Under the pieces are notes generated by a model, which had not been told where the DNA came from, did not search any database, and saw only the letters and a program-made list of their open reading frames with translations. This document shows, piece after piece, positions 1-7,173 of a DNA stretch of 11,132 nucleotides. Origin of the DNA: Clostridia bacterium (lineage in GTDB: Bacteria; Bacillota; Clostridia; Oscillospirales; CAG-272); contig CAADYN010000029.1 of assembly GCA_900753285.1 (NCBI GenBank), positions 1 through 11,132 on the forward strand. The letters are read 5' to 3'. A program made the translations under genes and the position numbers. The first letter of the stretch is position 1. Every line of letters starts with the position of its first letter.

Positions 1-306
1 AGAATACCCGTCGTTCGCGAGCCGGTGCCGTTTGAAGCTGCCGTGGAAGAGAGCGCAGGTGCAACACTCCCGCTGTTCTGCTACGAGGGCGAAGGTACGC
101 TTCCGCTGTCAAGATACACAAGTGAAGTGCGTGAGATTGAGTCAGCCGCGGTCATGATTGGTCCCGAGGGCGGATATTCATCGGAAGAAGCACTTTACGC
201 GAAGAAACACGGAATGCTCATGACAGGGCTTGGCAGACGGATTCTGAGGACAGAGACCGCGCCGCTCTTTGTGCTGTCGTGCCTGTCGCTAACATATGAA
301 CTGTAA
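1..306 (+). CDS. rsmE: 16S rRNA m3U1498 methyltransferase RsmE, 3' part
   Basis: This is the C-terminal 101 residues of RsmE. The gene is cut by the left edge of the window and its frame is open from base 1. RsmE is a cytoplasmic SPOUT-family methyltransferase that uses S-adenosylmethionine to methylate N3 of U1498 in 16S rRNA. The visible part holds the family's knotted SAM-binding segment: the motif MIGPEGGYSSEEA, then LGRRILRTETAPLFVLS, which is nearly diagnostic of RsmE. The protein ends in YEL followed by a TAA stop. The N-terminal PUA-like domain lies outside the window. The next gene starts 70 bases downstream on the same strand, so the two may be co-transcribed. Confidence 0.92.
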   Translation, partial: RIPVVREPVPFEAAVEESAGATLPLFCYEGEGTLPLSRYTSEVREIESAAVMIGPEGGYSSEEALYAKKHGMLMTGLGRRILRTETAPLFVLSCLSLTYEL

Positions 307-333
307 AACGCGCAATAAATTATGATAATCTGA

Positions 334-379
334 AAGGAGAAAGCTCGTTCCGCAGAATGAATGGGCTTACCGCTTAATG
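334..379 (+). promoter_or_regulatory. Distant Shine-Dalgarno and tiny overlapping ORF before the 377 start
   Basis: The best SD (AAGGAG, 334-339) lies 37 bases before the ATG at 377, too far for direct use. A six-codon frame (MNGLTA, 357-377) starts 17 bases after the SD and ends in TAA, whose last A is the A of the next ATG (TAATG). This arrangement could couple translation of the downstream membrane protein to the mini-ORF. No GTG or TTG start in the 377 frame lies closer to the SD. The layout is seen directly; the coupling is inferred. Confidence 0.3.
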
Positions 380-826
380 GATATGGCTAAGTCAACTAAA
401 GTCAGCGCCAAAAACAATATGACGTCACTGAATAAAGGCAAGGCGGGAAGAATCGTCTTTGTCCGCATACTTATCATCGCTCTCGTTGATATAATCGTTT
501 CTTCTCTCTTTGATTTTGTCGGCGGAGAGGCTATGCGTGAGCTTGAATTCCACCGTCATGTACATACGCCCCTCAAGTATGCGTTCGGCGTACTCCTTGT
601 GCTCGCTGTCGCGTTCCTTGTTTATACGCTCGTTAAGAAGATCGACACCTCCGCGTGGTTCATGACTCCCGTTATGATAACAGCCGTGTCACTGTATCTT
701 TTTGTCACCGCTATGCTGTACGAAAGATTCAGAACCACTCCGTTCCTGTTCTATACAATGACGGTTGTAGTCAGCGTTCTCTTCGCGGTCTACTACATCT
801 ACACCGTACTCATGTACAAAAAATAA
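377..826 (+). CDS. Four-helix integral membrane protein of unknown function
   Basis: This 149-residue protein is not recognised. It has a short basic N-terminus (about residues 1-25, with seven Lys/Arg) and four predicted membrane helices near 26-46, 67-87, 93-114 and 122-146. The loop between helices 1 and 2 carries FVGGEAMRELEFHRHVH, which is rich in His and acidic residues. The basic N-terminus and the KK end suggest both termini face the cytoplasm. It lies between rsmE and a regulator, with a hairpin after it, so it may be the last gene of the rsmE transcript. Codon use matches the neighbours, and the frame is uninterrupted with good hydrophobic periodicity, so it is probably real. The start is either the ATG at 377 or the in-frame ATG at 383. 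No catalytic motif is seen. Confidence 0.72.
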   Translation: MDMAKSTKVSAKNNMTSLNKGKAGRIVFVRILIIALVDIIVSSLFDFVGGEAMRELEFHRHVHTPLKYAFGVLLVLAVAFLVYTLVKKIDTSAWFMTPVMITAVSLYLFVTAMLYERFRTTPFLFYTMTVVVSVLFAVYYIYTVLMYKK

Positions 827-849
827 GATATTTTCACTTTTTAAAAATC

Positions 850-889
850 AAAGCTTGGTATTCTGCGGGTCAGTTTATCAGGCTTTTAC
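850..889 (+). terminator. Possible terminator after the membrane protein gene
   Basis: An 11-pair stem joins 850-860 to 876-886, with two G-U pairs and a 15-base loop that itself holds a small CTG/CAG pairing. A short T-rich stretch follows (TTTTACTTT). It lies 24 bases after the stop at 826. The T-run is short and the stem is AU/GU-rich, so termination may be weak. Confidence 0.4.
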
Positions 890-1016
890 TTTAAAAATCT
901 GCGCCCGTTTTGCTCCGATAAGCTCAAAAATGGAAATGCATGGAAAAAATCCGGCATATAAGCCGACTATTAACAAAAAAAACTGCAAAAATATATGAAA
1001 AATCCTTATTTTCCTA

Positions 1017-1045
1017 TTGAAAAAATACAAATTATAATGTAAAAT
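1017..1045 (+). promoter_or_regulatory. Likely sigma-A promoter for the CdaR-like regulator
   Basis: TTGAAA (1017-1022) and TAAAAT (1040-1045) are separated by 17 bases in a strongly AT-rich stretch, about 50 bases before the regulator's ATG. A perfect TATAAT at 1033-1038 overlaps this but has only a poor -35 (TTTCCT) at the right distance, so the exact -10 is uncertain. The rest of 827-1098 is AT-rich and holds no gene that I can support. Confidence 0.45.
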
Positions 1046-1098
1046 ATAGTGTAGTATATACAATGATTAAAAAATAATATTTGTGGAAGGGGCATCAT

Positions 1099-2184
1099 AT
1101 GTCAAATCGTTTATTTCAGGGAATAATTCATCAGATGAGGGATGCTGTAGACAGGATCATCGGCGTCATTGACGACAACGGTGTAATCATAGCTTGCAGC
1201 GAGCTTGTGAAGATAGGCGAAATGCGACAGGGAGTTCGTGACGAGCTTGCATACACTTCCGATGCGATCACCTCCGGAGGCTACACATACAAGCCGATAG
1301 GAACAAGCTCAAAGTGGGAGTACATCGTTTTCATCGAGGGTGAGGACAAATACGCCGAGAAAATCGCTACAATTTTAGCTGTGTCTCTCTCAAATATTAA
1401 AAACCTCTACGATGAAAAGTACGACAAGAACTCGTTCATCAAAAACATCATTCTCGACAATATCCTCCCGAGCGACATTTATATAAAGTCGAAAGAGCTC
1501 CGCTTCAACGCCGAGGAGTCGAGAGTCGTATTCCTTATCAAATTCCATTCAAAATCCGACGTGCTCTCGTTTGATATGGTTCAGAATATCTTCCCCGACA
1601 AGAACAAGGACTACGTTATCTCCACAGGTGAGACTGACATCGTTCTCGTAAAGGAAGTAAAGCCAGGAACAGACATCAAGGAAATCGAAAAAATCGCGAA
1701 GAACATCGCCGACACTCTCAACGCCGAATTCTATGTTAAGGTTTCCATCGGTATCGGTACTGTAGTCGACAACATCAAGGATCTCGCTCGCTCCTACAAG
1801 GAAGCTCAGGTTGCGTTTGAAGTCGGCAAGGTATTCGACACGGAAAAGAACATCATCAGCTACGAAAACCTCGGTATCGGCAGACTTATTTACCAGCTCC
1901 CGACAACGCTCTGCGAAATGTTCCTGCAGGAAGTATTCAAGAACGGCTCGCTTGATTCTCTCGACAGAGAAACACTCATGACTATTCAGGCGTTCTTTGA
2001 AAACAACCTCAACGTATCCGAAACCTCGCGTAAGCTGTTCGTTCACAGAAACACTCTCGTTTACAGACTTGAGAAGATCCGCAAGCTGACCGGACTCGAC
2101 CTTAGAGAATTCGACCATGCCATCACGTTCAAGGTCGCGCTTATGGTTAAGAGATACCTCACAACAAAGCCCGTTAAGTATTAA
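1099..2184 (+). CDS. CdaR/PucR-family transcriptional regulator
   Basis: This 361-residue protein resembles the CdaR (sugar diacid) regulators. Residues about 8-45 carry a segment like the N-terminal sensor of that family (VIDDNGVIIACSE, then KIGEMRQG). The middle part (about 120-235) looks like the CdaR GGDEF-like domain, including VSIGIGTVVDNIKDLARSYKEAQ, but has no GGDEF catalytic motif. The last 63 residues form the PucR-type helix-turn-helix (LNVSETSRKLFVHRNTLVYRLEKIRKLTGLDL). I chose the ATG at 1099 because AAGGGG (1087-1092) lies 6 bases upstream; the in-frame TTG at 1081 has no SD of its own. No sugar-acid genes are nearby. Instead it precedes the ftsEX cell-wall cluster, behind a possible terminator. 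Its ligand and targets are unknown. Confidence 0.87.
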   Translation: MSNRLFQGIIHQMRDAVDRIIGVIDDNGVIIACSELVKIGEMRQGVRDELAYTSDAITSGGYTYKPIGTSSKWEYIVFIEGEDKYAEKIATILAVSLSNIKNLYDEKYDKNSFIKNIILDNILPSDIYIKSKELRFNAEESRVVFLIKFHSKSDVLSFDMVQNIFPDKNKDYVISTGETDIVLVKEVKPGTDIKEIEKIAKNIADTLNAEFYVKVSIGIGTVVDNIKDLARSYKEAQVAFEVGKVFDTEKNIISYENLGIGRLIYQLPTTLCEMFLQEVFKNGSLDSLDRETLMTIQAFFENNLNVSETSRKLFVHRNTLVYRLEKIRKLTGLDLREFDHAITFKVALMVKRYLTTKPVKY

Positions 2185-2246
2185 TCCGAAAAGAATTATC
2201 AGAGATTTAGGATGCTGTAAATCAGTGTCCGTAAAAAACTCTCCGA

Positions 2247-2302
2247 AAGGCAACACCGCTCTGTGTGCTCATGTAGTGCGCGGCGGTATTGCCTTAAATC
2301 TT
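2247..2302 (+). terminator. Probable terminator after the CdaR-like gene
   Basis: Arms AAGGCAACACCGC (2247-2259) and GCGGTATTGCCTT (2283-2295) pair over 13 positions with one C-A mismatch. The loop is 23 bases, and an AT-rich tail with TTTTAT follows. The stem is GC-rich at its inner end. The T tract is interrupted, so it may be a leaky terminator or a structured leader for ftsE. Confidence 0.45.
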
Positions 2303-2372
2303 TTATATTGCGTCTTTTTATAAAATACACAAGGAAAATACAAAAACAGGATATAAAAAACGGCGTATTCAC

Positions 2373-2413
2373 CTCATTGGACGTGTTCTCGTAAACGTGA
2401 GTTGTGCAATGAG
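2373..2413 (+). other. Hairpin in the leader upstream of ftsE
   Basis: CTCATTG (2373-2379) and CAATGAG (2407-2413) are perfect complements enclosing 27 bases that can form further short pairings. It lies 72 bases before the ftsE start, with no T-run after it. The gap 2185-2485 therefore holds the terminator-like hairpin, an AT-rich stretch without a convincing -35/-10 pair, this hairpin and a strong SD. No riboswitch family is recognised. Confidence 0.3.
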
Positions 2414-2485
2414 TAGGACTGATACAAGCGGCTTATCCCCTCAAAGGAAAGGAGAGAGAGTTAACGCTCCCGCATATTCTAATAA

Positions 2486-3172
2486 ATGATAGATTTTGTT
2501 AACGTAAAAAAGGCGTACCCGAACGGAACCATGGCTTTGCGCGGAATAAACCTTCACATAGACGACGGCGAGTTTGTGTTTATCGTCGGACATTCCGGAG
2601 CCGGAAAAACCACACTGATGAAGCTGCTGCTCCGCGAGGAAAGGGTAAGCTCCGGCAAGCTGACTGTAGGGGACTATGACCTCAGCCAAATGTCGAGCTT
2701 CAAAGTTCCGTACTACAGACGAGAGCTTGGCGTAGTGTTCCAGGACTTCAGACTGTTCCCGAAGAAAACGGTGTACGAAAACGTAGCCTTTGCAATGGAG
2801 GTGGTAGGAACTCCGCGCAAGAAGATTGCAAGACGAGTTCCCGCGATACTGAACACCGTAAACCTCGCCGGAAAGCAGGATTCGTTCCCTAATGAGATAT
2901 CCGGCGGTGAACAGCAGAGAGTTGCGCTTGCCCGTGCTCTTGCAAACAATCCGAAAGTAATCATCGCGGACGAGCCTACAGGAAACATCGACCCGAAAAT
3001 GTCTCTTGAGATAATGTCGCTCCTTGTAAAGATAAACAAGCTCGGCAAGACTGTCATAGTCGTAACTCATGAGAAAAACCTCGTCGACTACTATAAACAG
3101 CGTGTCGTAATGCTTCAGGACGGTCTTATAGTTGAGGACAGAGTGGGAGGTATGTTCGATGAAAAGATATAA
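2486..3172 (+). CDS. ftsE: Cell-division ABC transporter ATPase FtsE
   Basis: This is the 228-residue ATPase of the FtsEX complex. On the inner membrane face it hydrolyses ATP to drive conformational change in FtsX, which in Gram-positives activates a cell-wall hydrolase rather than moving a substrate. All ABC motifs are present: Walker A GHSGAGKT (35-42), Q-loop Q86, signature SGGEQ (139-143), Walker B IIADE with D162 and E163, and H-loop H195. The opening MIDFVNVKKAYPNGTMAL is typical of FtsE and supports the start at 2486. The strong SD (AAGGAG, 2449-2454) lies 31 bases upstream, which is unusual; folding of the spacer or a weak local SD may matter. The end overlaps ftsX by 14 bases, implying translational coupling. 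Confidence 0.97.
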   Translation: MIDFVNVKKAYPNGTMALRGINLHIDDGEFVFIVGHSGAGKTTLMKLLLREERVSSGKLTVGDYDLSQMSSFKVPYYRRELGVVFQDFRLFPKKTVYENVAFAMEVVGTPRKKIARRVPAILNTVNLAGKQDSFPNEISGGEQQRVALARALANNPKVIIADEPTGNIDPKMSLEIMSLLVKINKLGKTVIVVTHEKNLVDYYKQRVVMLQDGLIVEDRVGGMFDEKI

Positions 3173-4037
3173 TATCTTCTATTTTATAGGTCAGGCACTT
3201 TCCGGACTCTGGCGAAACGGCGTCATGAGCTTTGCGTCGATAGCAGTGCTTATGAGCTGTCTTGTCGTTATCGGCGGATTCTCACTTCTTGTGGAGACTA
3301 TCAACCTGAACCTCGAGCAGTTCGGCGTTCTTAAAGAAATCGTAGTGTTCTGCGACAAGGACGCGACCGAGGACGAAATCGTTGCGATAGGCGATAAGAT
3401 AGGGAAGCTCGACAATATAGAAAAAATCGAGCGCGTCACAAAGGAAGAGGGACTGGAGTACATGAAGTCGAAATACGACGTGTACGCAGACGTGACAAAC
3501 GAGCTGAATCCCCTCCCCGACAGATACGACATCACCTACATCGACAACGACAAGGTATCGGAGCTTGACTACCAGCTCAGACAGATAGACGGCATAACTA
3601 AGGTAAACAACCGCTTTGAGCTTGCGACTACCCTTGAGAACTTCAAAAGTGGCATCATGCTCGTGTTCGTGTGGTTCCTCATCATACTTGCCGTTGTAAG
3701 TATCTTCATTATCATAAACACAATAAAGCTCTCCGTTTTCTCTAGAAGAAACGAGATAAGCATAATGCGTTACGTCGGAGCTACGGGATGGTTTATCTCT
3801 CTTCCGTTCGTGTTTGAGGGTATTATAATCGGTCTTTTCGCTTCCGTCTGCGCTTATTTTATTGAGTGGTACATCTATTCGTACATTGAAACCCTTGTAA
3901 TGACCGACCTTCAGATGATAACGATAATGCAGTTCTCAAGCATCGGAAACATAGTTCTGTGGGGCTTTATCGGAATCGGCGTCGTCACGGGTATAATCGG
4001 ATCGTGCATATCGCTGAACAAGTACCTCAGACAGTAA
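3159..4037 (+). CDS. ftsX: Cell-division membrane protein FtsX
   Basis: This 292-residue protein is the membrane partner of FtsE. It has a short cytoplasmic N-terminus (MKRYNIFYFIGQALSGLWRN), helix 1 at about 24-45 and an extracellular domain at about 46-163. Helices 2-4 lie near 165-189, 214-239 and 264-285. The cytoplasmic loop after helix 2 carries the conserved FtsX motif RRNEISIMRYVGAT (196-209). The extracellular domain is where the hydrolase partner is expected to bind. The ATG at 3159 has a good SD (GGGAGG, 8 bases upstream) inside ftsE. A TTG at 3132 in the same frame would add nine residues but is less likely. The hydrolase gene starts 12 bases after the stop, so the three genes form a tight unit. 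Confidence 0.96.
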   Translation: MKRYNIFYFIGQALSGLWRNGVMSFASIAVLMSCLVVIGGFSLLVETINLNLEQFGVLKEIVVFCDKDATEDEIVAIGDKIGKLDNIEKIERVTKEEGLEYMKSKYDVYADVTNELNPLPDRYDITYIDNDKVSELDYQLRQIDGITKVNNRFELATTLENFKSGIMLVFVWFLIILAVVSIFIIINTIKLSVFSRRNEISIMRYVGATGWFISLPFVFEGIIIGLFASVCAYFIEWYIYSYIETLVMTDLQMITIMQFSSIGNIVLWGFIGIGVVTGIIGSCISLNKYLRQ

Positions 4038-4049
4038 AAGGCAGGAATT

Positions 4050-5237
4050 ATGAAAAAACTGAAGCTGAAAGTTATGTCGGCTTTGATAATCGGCAGTGCA
4101 GTAGTCGGGATATGCTACCCTACGCAAATAGCTGTAGCGGCGGACGGAAACCTGACAGACGCGACTGTGCAGTCATATGAAGACCAGATAGCCGACATTC
4201 AAAGAAAAAAGGATCAGGCGTTAAACGCTCTTACAAACATACAAAATGACAAGACAAGTACGTGGAACACCATCACGGAGCTTGACAAGGTAATAGAATA
4301 CAACAACCAGATGAAAGGACTTGCCGAGGGTCAGATAGACGAGCTGAACAAGTCCATTAATCAGAAAACTGCCGACATCGAGGACAAGGAAAACCGCATC
4401 GAAAAGCAGGAGAACGCTTTCCTCGAGAGAATGGCTGACGTTTACATGGACGACAACTCCGACTATATCGAGATAATCCTCGGCTCGGAAAGTCTGCTCG
4501 ATTTTCTCACGAAGCTCGACTACGTAAACGCGATTTTCGACTTTGACGCGGAGGTTATCACTGACCTTACCGATACCAAGGAAGCTCTTGAAGCCGACAA
4601 ATCCGCACTTGACGAGCAAATGGCTACACAGCAGCTTCGAGTTGCCGACTTTGAGAACGCCATTCAGGAAAATCAGGCGGCATATGACGACAAGCTGAAC
4701 TATATGTCAAGCCTTGAAGCAAACGAAGCCGATTGGATAGAGACGTACAACTACAACAAGCAGCTTGAGGAAGAACTGAACGCCGAGCTTGAAAACTATC
4801 TCGCGGAGCTTCAGAGAAAGAGCCAGTCCGTGTACATCGGCGGTGAGATAGGCTGGCCTCTTGACGCAAACGCATCGTATTATATTTCATCCGAACAGGG
4901 ATGGCGCGACTTGTACGGCGTACAGGATTATCACCTCGGACTTGACATAGCCTGCGCGAACGGTACAGACGTATTTGCGGCAAACAGCGGAACTGTGCTC
5001 AAAAGCGAGAACCACTGGAGCTACGGCAACTATGTACTTATCGACCACGGCGGCGGAATCTCCACACTTTACGCTCATATGTCGGACAGACTTGTTTCAG
5101 CCGGAGATACGGTTTCTGCGGGACAGATAATCGGACACGTCGGACTTACGGGAAACACCTTCGGATACCATTTGCACTTTGAAGTCCGCGAAAACGGAAC
5201 GGTTGTCAACCCCAGAAACTATCTCACATTCCCGTAA
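4050..5237 (+). CDS. PcsB/CwlO-like coiled-coil M23 peptidoglycan hydrolase
   Basis: This is a 395-residue secreted endopeptidase. A signal peptide (MKKLKLKVMSALIIG, then cleavage near AVA-AD, about residue 30) is followed by a long heptad-rich coiled coil (about 38-265) and a LytM/M23 zinc domain (about 285-390). The expected zinc ligands H295 and D299 (HLGLD) and H376 are present, with catalytic H343 (YAHMS) and H374 (HLHFEV), so it should be active on peptide cross-links. The architecture matches EnvC-type and Gram-positive FtsEX partners. In streptococci the partner PcsB has the coiled coil but a CHAP domain; in Bacillus CwlO has an NlpC/P60 domain. Its position 12 bases after ftsX strongly suggests that FtsX controls it through the coiled coil. 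The SD is AGGCAGGA. Confidence 0.94.
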   Translation: MKKLKLKVMSALIIGSAVVGICYPTQIAVAADGNLTDATVQSYEDQIADIQRKKDQALNALTNIQNDKTSTWNTITELDKVIEYNNQMKGLAEGQIDELNKSINQKTADIEDKENRIEKQENAFLERMADVYMDDNSDYIEIILGSESLLDFLTKLDYVNAIFDFDAEVITDLTDTKEALEADKSALDEQMATQQLRVADFENAIQENQAAYDDKLNYMSSLEANEADWIETYNYNKQLEEELNAELENYLAELQRKSQSVYIGGEIGWPLDANASYYISSEQGWRDLYGVQDYHLGLDIACANGTDVFAANSGTVLKSENHWSYGNYVLIDHGGGISTLYAHMSDRLVSAGDTVSAGQIIGHVGLTGNTFGYHLHFEVRENGTVVNPRNYLTFP

Positions 5238-5281
5238 TATTCGGTTGACAAGATTCGGCAGATTTTTCGGAATGAAAACCA

Positions 5282-5287
5282 TATAAT
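5282..5287 (+). promoter_or_regulatory. Possible -10 element before the S41 protease gene
   Basis: A perfect TATAAT lies 48 bases before the S41 start in the 98-base gap after the hydrolase gene. The only good -35 (TTGACA, 5245-5250) is 31 bases away, too far for a standard promoter, and the sequence at 16-18 bases is poor. A separate promoter here is possible but weakly supported. Confidence 0.22.
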
Positions 5288-5335
5288 ATACCAGAGCCGG
5301 ACTATACCCATGCACGGCGGAAAGGTTTACAAATA

Positions 5336-6628
5336 ATGCGCAAAAAAATATCCGTAGGAGCCTGTGTTGTGACGGTGATGATATGCTGTATCGTTACGTT
5401 TCAGGCTACCTACATCGGACTTTACAACAGATTTGAGAAAAAATATCTCGGAGAAGCTGTAAATACGATAAATACAGGCACGTCGAGCTCATCCGGTACA
5501 TCATCGGGAGACACAACAGCGGAGACCACGTCGGACTTCATGAAAAAAGCCACGGCTAAGCTCGCTGAAGTCGACAGCATCTACCGCAACTACTACATTG
5601 ACGAGCTTGACGACGACGCTCTTATCGACGGAATGCTCACCGGATATGTGGCGGGAACGGGAGACAAATACGGCGCGTACTACAATTCCGAGGCTTTTGA
5701 CACATTCATCAGCGACCTTGAAGGCGAGGTTGCCGGCATCGGAGTTACGGTAATATATAACGCCGACTACAAAGCCATCGAGGTTATAAGCGTAGTTGAC
5801 AATTCTCCCGCGCTTGAAGCAGGAGTACAGCCGGGCGACCTCATCGTTTATGTAGGCGAGGACAAGGAAGCTGTCAGTGAGATTGGATATTATCCCGCGA
5901 TTAACAAGCTCAAAGGCGTCGTCGGAACTCACGCACTGTTCACGGCTTACCGCGGAGAAAATTATTCCGAGGCAATCGACTTTGATATCGAGCGGCGCGT
6001 TGTCGACTCCCAGTCCGTGCTGTCCCATGTCTACGACCTTGATTCATCTGTCGGAATTATAAAGATATCCGTATTTGACGGAAACACTCCCACTCAGTTT
6101 GTAGCGGCTGTTGAAGACTTACAGTCGAAGGGATGCGAAAAGCTCGTCATTGACCTCAGATACAATCCCGGCGGAGAGCTTTCGTCCATTGTAACCACTC
6201 TTGACTACATCCTCCCCGAAGGTCCTATAGTAAGGATATTCGACGCGGACGGAAACGAAGTCAAGACGTACTACTCCGAGGCGACAGAGCTTGATATGCC
6301 TATGGCAGTGCTTGTAAACGGAAGTCCCGCCAGTGCCGCCGAGCTGTTCACATCCGCAGTCCGCGACTACAACAAGGCAGTTATCGTGGGAACCACCACC
6401 TACGGTAAAGGGTGTATGCAGACCACCATTCCGCTATCCGACAACAGCGCGGTTTCCGTCACATACCGTATGTACAACCCGCCGTTCTCCGATAACTATC
6501 ACGGAGTCGGTATAGTACCCGATGTCGAGGTAGAGCTTGACGAGTCCCTTGCCGGAAAGAATATCTACAAGATAACCGATGAGGAAGACAATCAGCTTGC
6601 CGCGGCGGTAAAATCGCTTGATAACTAA
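5336..6628 (+). CDS. Membrane-anchored C-terminal processing protease (PDZ-S41)
   Basis: This 430-residue CtpA/PRC-type serine protease acts outside the membrane. A single N-terminal helix (about 7-30) anchors it, followed by a Ser/Thr-rich linker (about 46-65). A PDZ domain lies at about 128-205 (EVAGIGVTV, then SPALEAGVQPGDLIVYVG), and the S41 core spans about 235-405. The Ser-Lys-Gln site is complete: S333 in SPASAAE, K358 in TYGKG, and Q362 four residues on. Family members trim the C-termini of exported proteins and, in several bacteria, control cell-wall hydrolases. Its place behind the FtsEX-hydrolase cluster fits that role but does not prove it. The ATG at 5336 follows GGAAAGG by 10 bases. 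The closest names are CtpA/CtpB; I do not assign a symbol. Confidence 0.94.
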   Translation: MRKKISVGACVVTVMICCIVTFQATYIGLYNRFEKKYLGEAVNTINTGTSSSSGTSSGDTTAETTSDFMKKATAKLAEVDSIYRNYYIDELDDDALIDGMLTGYVAGTGDKYGAYYNSEAFDTFISDLEGEVAGIGVTVIYNADYKAIEVISVVDNSPALEAGVQPGDLIVYVGEDKEAVSEIGYYPAINKLKGVVGTHALFTAYRGENYSEAIDFDIERRVVDSQSVLSHVYDLDSSVGIIKISVFDGNTPTQFVAAVEDLQSKGCEKLVIDLRYNPGGELSSIVTTLDYILPEGPIVRIFDADGNEVKTYYSEATELDMPMAVLVNGSPASAAELFTSAVRDYNKAVIVGTTTYGKGCMQTTIPLSDNSAVSVTYRMYNPPFSDNYHGVGIVPDVEVELDESLAGKNIYKITDEEDNQLAAAVKSLDN

Positions 6629-6666
6629 TTCATATATATCAGCACAAAGAAAGGCTACACCTAATT

Positions 6667-7152
6667 ATGGAAAAAAAGCAAACCACAAAGTACACTCCCG
6701 AAGGCTATAAAGCGCTTGAAGATGAACTCACATATCTCAAAGGTGAGAAAACAGAACAGATAAAGAAAGACCTTGCCTATGCGCGCTCCCTCGGCGACTT
6801 CTCCGAAAACAGCGAACTTGACGCGGCTAAGGACGAGCAGGCTCAGGTTGCGGCAAGAATCTCCGAGCTTGAAGAACTCATCAAAAACGCGGAGATTATT
6901 GACGATATAAAAGCTGACGTTGTAAACCTTGGCTCCACCGTTATCGTGTACGACTACGATATGGAAGAAGAAGTTGAATATTCCATCGTAGGTACAAACG
7001 AATCCGACCCGATGAAGGGAAGAATCTCCGACAGAAGCCCCATCGGCGCGGCTATGATAGGCAAGAGAGCGGGAGACGAATTTGTTACCGTAACACCCGG
7101 CGGAGAGCTGAAGTTCAAGATAATCAAGGTTGAGAGAACAAAGACAAACTAA
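6667..7152 (+). CDS. greA: Transcript cleavage factor GreA
   Basis: This 161-residue protein has the usual GreA length and order. An N-terminal antiparallel coiled coil (about 10-80) has the acidic tip GDFSENSE, where D44 and E47 correspond to the residues that position Mg2+ in the RNA polymerase active site. The C-terminal FKBP-like domain is also clear (SPIGAAMIGKRAGDEF, then the GGELKFKIIKVE end). GreA enters the secondary channel of backtracked RNA polymerase and stimulates cleavage of the RNA 3' end. The SD is AAAGAAAGG, 12 bases before the ATG. lysS starts 21 bases after the stop, so the two are almost certainly co-transcribed, an arrangement common in Firmicutes. Confidence 0.97.
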   Translation: MEKKQTTKYTPEGYKALEDELTYLKGEKTEQIKKDLAYARSLGDFSENSELDAAKDEQAQVAARISELEELIKNAEIIDDIKADVVNLGSTVIVYDYDMEEEVEYSIVGTNESDPMKGRISDRSPIGAAMIGKRAGDEFVTVTPGGELKFKIIKVERTKTN

Positions 7153-7173
7153 AATAAATATACGGAGTTTAAA

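Noticed and set aside
1081..1098. Upstream TTG start for the CdaR-like regulator
   Set aside because: The SD-like AAGGGG lies after the TTG and 6 bases before the ATG at 1099, so translation should begin at the ATG.
1549..2256. A 235-residue open frame on the minus strand
   Set aside because: It is antisense to the well-supported CdaR-like gene and arises from the codon bias of that gene. No domain or SD is seen.
3132..3158. Upstream TTG start for ftsX
   Set aside because: The ATG at 3159 has a well-placed GGGAGG and gives a normal FtsX N-terminus; the TTG would add nine residues not typical of the family.
5245..5287. TTGACA and TATAAT upstream of the S41 gene as one promoter
   Set aside because: Both hexamers are perfect but lie 31 bases apart, far beyond the usable range for a sigma-A promoter. 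I keep only a low-confidence -10.
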